Shown here one piece after another: positions 62,213-64,000 of a stretch of 64,000 nt of DNA (the stretch's first letter is position 1; every line of letters starts with the position of its first letter). This stretch comes from Bremerella alba (lineage in GTDB: Bacteria; Planctomycetota; Planctomycetia; Pirellulales; Pirellulaceae): NCBI RefSeq assembly GCF_013618625.1, contig NZ_JABRWO010000011.1, positions 62,001 through 126,000 on the forward strand. The letters run 5' to 3'. A program made the translations under genes and the position numbers. Below the pieces are notes generated by a model. It saw only the letters and a program-made list of their open reading frames with translations, did not search any database and was not told the origin of the DNA.

Positions 62213-64000
62213 AACCAATGAAAGCGATACGGGGATCGACGAATTGCTCAATGAGCATTTCGCAGGCAAGGTTGTCCGCAAAGACTTGACCAAACTGGTC
62301 AAGGAAGGGGCGAACGTCCCGGTGTACGTTCTCGAATATCTGCTCGGGAACTACTGCGCCTCAAACGATCCCGAGGTCATCAGTAACGGTCTCGACACCG
62401 TCAAGAAAGTGCTGGCCGACAACTACGTTCGGCCCGACGAAGCCGAGAAGGTGAAGTCCACCATTCGTGAGCGTGGCAGCCTGAAGATCATCGACAAGGT
62501 AACTGTCACGCTAAACGAGAAGCGAGATGTGTACGAAGCGCTGTTGTCGAACCTCGGCACGAAGGGCGTCGAAATTCCGACCGGCACGGTGAAGAAGTAC
62601 GAGAAGCTGCTGGCCGGTGGCATCTGGTGCATTATCACCATGCAGTACTACTTCGAAGAGGGACAAAAGGGATCGCCCTTCGTCATCGAGGAACTTAAAC
62701 CTATCCAAATGCCCAACATGGATATGGAGGAACTGTTCAAGGGGCGACGATACTTCACCGAGGAGCAATGGATCGATGTACTGCTTCGATCCTGTGGTTA
62801 CGAACCGACACATTTTGACGCACGAGTGAAGATGCACCTGCTGTGTCGGATGGTGCCCCTTATTGAGAACAACTTCAACGTCTGCGAACTCGGCCCAAGG
62901 GGTACAGGCAAAAGCCATATCTATAAAGAGATCAGTCCTAATAGCATCTTGGTCTCTGGTGGGCAGACGACTGTAGCCAACCTGTTCTACAACTTGGCCC
63001 GGCGTCAAGTCGGTCTAGTCGGACTGTGGGATGTTGTCGCCTTCGACGAGGTGGCAGGCATTTCCTTCAAGGATAAAGACGGTGTCCAGATCATGAAGGA
63101 CTACATGGCCAGTGGCTCATTTGCCCGTGGCCGTGACTCGATCAACGCTTACGCCTCGATGGTCTTCGTCGGTAATATCAACCAGCCTGTTGATACGCTC
63201 GTTAAGACCAGCCACCTGCTGGCACCATTCCCTGAGACAATGATTGACTCGGCCTTCTTTGATCGCTTTCATGGGTACATCCCCGGTTGGGAAATTCCCA
63301 AGATGCGGCCCGAGTTCTTCACGAACCAGTACGGCCTGATCGTGGACTACTTCGCCGAGTGGGTGCGTGAGATGCGAAAACGCAGCTTCGGTGATGCTAT
63401 CAACAAGTACTTCAAGCTCGGGCGAGACCTAAACCAGCGTGACACCATCGCCGTGAAGCACACGGTTTCGGGTTTACTGAAGCTCATGTACCCCAACGAG
63501 GAGTACGACAAGGAAGCTGTCCGTCGTTGCCTTGAATATGCACTCGAAGTTCGTCGCCGAGTTAAGGAGCAGTTGAAGAAGATCGGCGGCATGGAGTTCT
63601 ATGATGTTCACTTCAGCTACATCGATTTAGAAACATCCGAAGAGAAATTCATCAGCGTAGCCGAACAAGGCGGTGGATCGATTATTCCCGATGGCCCACT
63701 CAACCCCGGCGTGCTGCACACAGTCGGCACGGGGAACGGTGGTCATCTGGGACTGTACCGTATCGAAACACAGGTCACCGCAGGCAACGGATCGCTCAAG
63801 ACTTCGGGCTTGGGATCGAACTCCAAAGCCAAGGAAGCGATCAAGGTTGGGTTCGACTACTTCAAGGCGAACGCCACCCACGTCAGCGCCTCGGCCAAAG
63901 CAGGCGATCACGACTACCACCTGCATGTGATCGAACTCCACAACACCGGGCCGAACAATGCCATGACGCTCACGACCTTCGTGGCGCTCTGTTCGGCGGT
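62196..64000 (+). CDS. brxL: BREX Lon-like protein BrxL, cut by the window end
   Basis: 601 codons are visible from ATG 62196, which overlaps the end of pglZ by 17 bp. The N-terminus IDELLNEHFAGKVVRKDLTK and VPVYVLEYLLGNYCA is the usual BrxL start. The AAA+ core has Walker A GPRGTGKS (233-240) and Walker B VVAFDEVAG (Asp284). The Lon-like C-terminal domain begins around VLHTVGTGNGGHLGLYRIE and continues to the edge (NNAMTLTTFVALC). BrxL forms DNA-binding ring assemblies and is the effector-like last gene of type 1 BREX. Only the last portion of the Lon-like domain is missing. Confidence 0.9.
   Translation, partial: MTLTSETNESDTGIDELLNEHFAGKVVRKDLTKLVKEGANVPVYVLEYLLGNYCASNDPEVISNGLDTVKKVLADNYVRPDEAEKVKSTIRERGSLKIIDKVTVTLNEKRDVYEALLSNLGTKGVEIPTGTVKKYEKLLAGGIWCIITMQYYFEEGQKGSPFVIEELKPIQMPNMDMEELFKGRRYFTEEQWIDVLLRSCGYEPTHFDARVKMHLLCRMVPLIENNFNVCELGPRGTGKSHIYKEISPNSILVSGGQTTVANLFYNLARRQVGLVGLWDVVAFDEVAGISFKDKDGVQIMKDYMASGSFARGRDSINAYASMVFVGNINQPVDTLVKTSHLLAPFPETMIDSAFFDRFHGYIPGWEIPKMRPEFFTNQYGLIVDYFAEWVREMRKRSFGDAINKYFKLGRDLNQRDTIAVKHTVSGLLKLMYPNEEYDKEAVRRCLEYALEVRRRVKEQLKKIGGMEFYDVHFSYIDLETSEEKFISVAEQGGGSIIPDGPLNPGVLHTVGTGNGGHLGLYRIETQVTAGNGSLKTSGLGSNSKAKEAIKVGFDYFKANATHVSASAKAGDHDYHLHVIELHNTGPNNAMTLTTFVALCSA

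Overview
The window reads as a defence island in a planctomycete, probably of the Pirellulaceae type. The clearest sign is the 16-kb gene on the minus strand. Its N-terminus carries the basic stretch followed by IETLEVRKLLAADI, the LEPR-xLL-type motif of planctomycete surface proteins, and it is built from PPC, choice-of-anchor, Calx-beta and cadherin-like repeats. Moderate GC, frequent GTG/TTG starts and very large proteins fit this assignment.

Layout. (1) 1-13643, plus strand: a class 1 DISARM locus. It holds the tail of an upstream gene (probably drmD), drmMI (adenine methylase), an inserted SMC/RecF-like coiled-coil ATPase, an inserted HEPN-domain gene, and then drmA (helicase), drmB (DUF1998) and drmC (PLD) with ATGA overlaps. 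(2) 13817-16556: a glycosyltransferase and a polysaccharide pyruvyltransferase, followed by debris: a 79-bp copied piece of the glycosyltransferase, a broken IS256-family transposase, a perfect hairpin and a second transposase tail. (3) 16606-33012, minus strand: a giant polymorphic toxin of about 5,340 residues ending in a HINT domain and a 148-residue C-terminal toxin, with a probable immunity gene starting one base after its stop codon. (4) 33287-34582: a complete IS3-family element with perfect 33-bp ends and a 3-bp target duplication. (5) 34819-35670: a second glycosyltransferase with an in-frame stop. (6) 35805-39584: a solitary beta-class DNA methyltransferase divergent from a large serine recombinase, then a NucS/DUF91-like gene that has lost its front. 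(7) 39630-46650, minus strand: DUF429, tyrosine recombinase, HTH and RuvB-like genes, a small unknown gene, and a SPARDA-type short Argonaute operon (DUF4365-APAZ plus pAgo). (8) 46786-64000, plus strand: a type 1 BREX operon. It runs HTH gene, brxA, brxB, brxC, a DUF262/DUF1524 GmrSD/BrxU-like gene, pglX, two paralogous unknown genes separated by a duplication scar, a third unknown gene, pglZ, and brxL cut by the window end.

Working together. DISARM and BREX both mark host DNA with an adenine methylase and act on unmarked incoming DNA. The DUF262 protein would cover phages with modified bases, which escape unmodified-DNA sensors. The Argonaute pair and the HEPN protein would act later, as abortive nucleases. 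A 7-3-7 palindrome between the SPARDA and BREX promoters could couple their control. Two site-specific recombinases, three transposon traces and two damaged genes show that the island is being actively shuffled.

The best candidates for something not yet described are the ATPase plus HEPN pair inside DISARM, the RuvB-like/HTH/tyrosine recombinase/DUF429 cluster, the paired unknown genes inside BREX, and the toxin domain of the giant protein. No tRNA, rRNA or CRISPR array was seen. All family assignments come from reading motifs by eye, without database searches.
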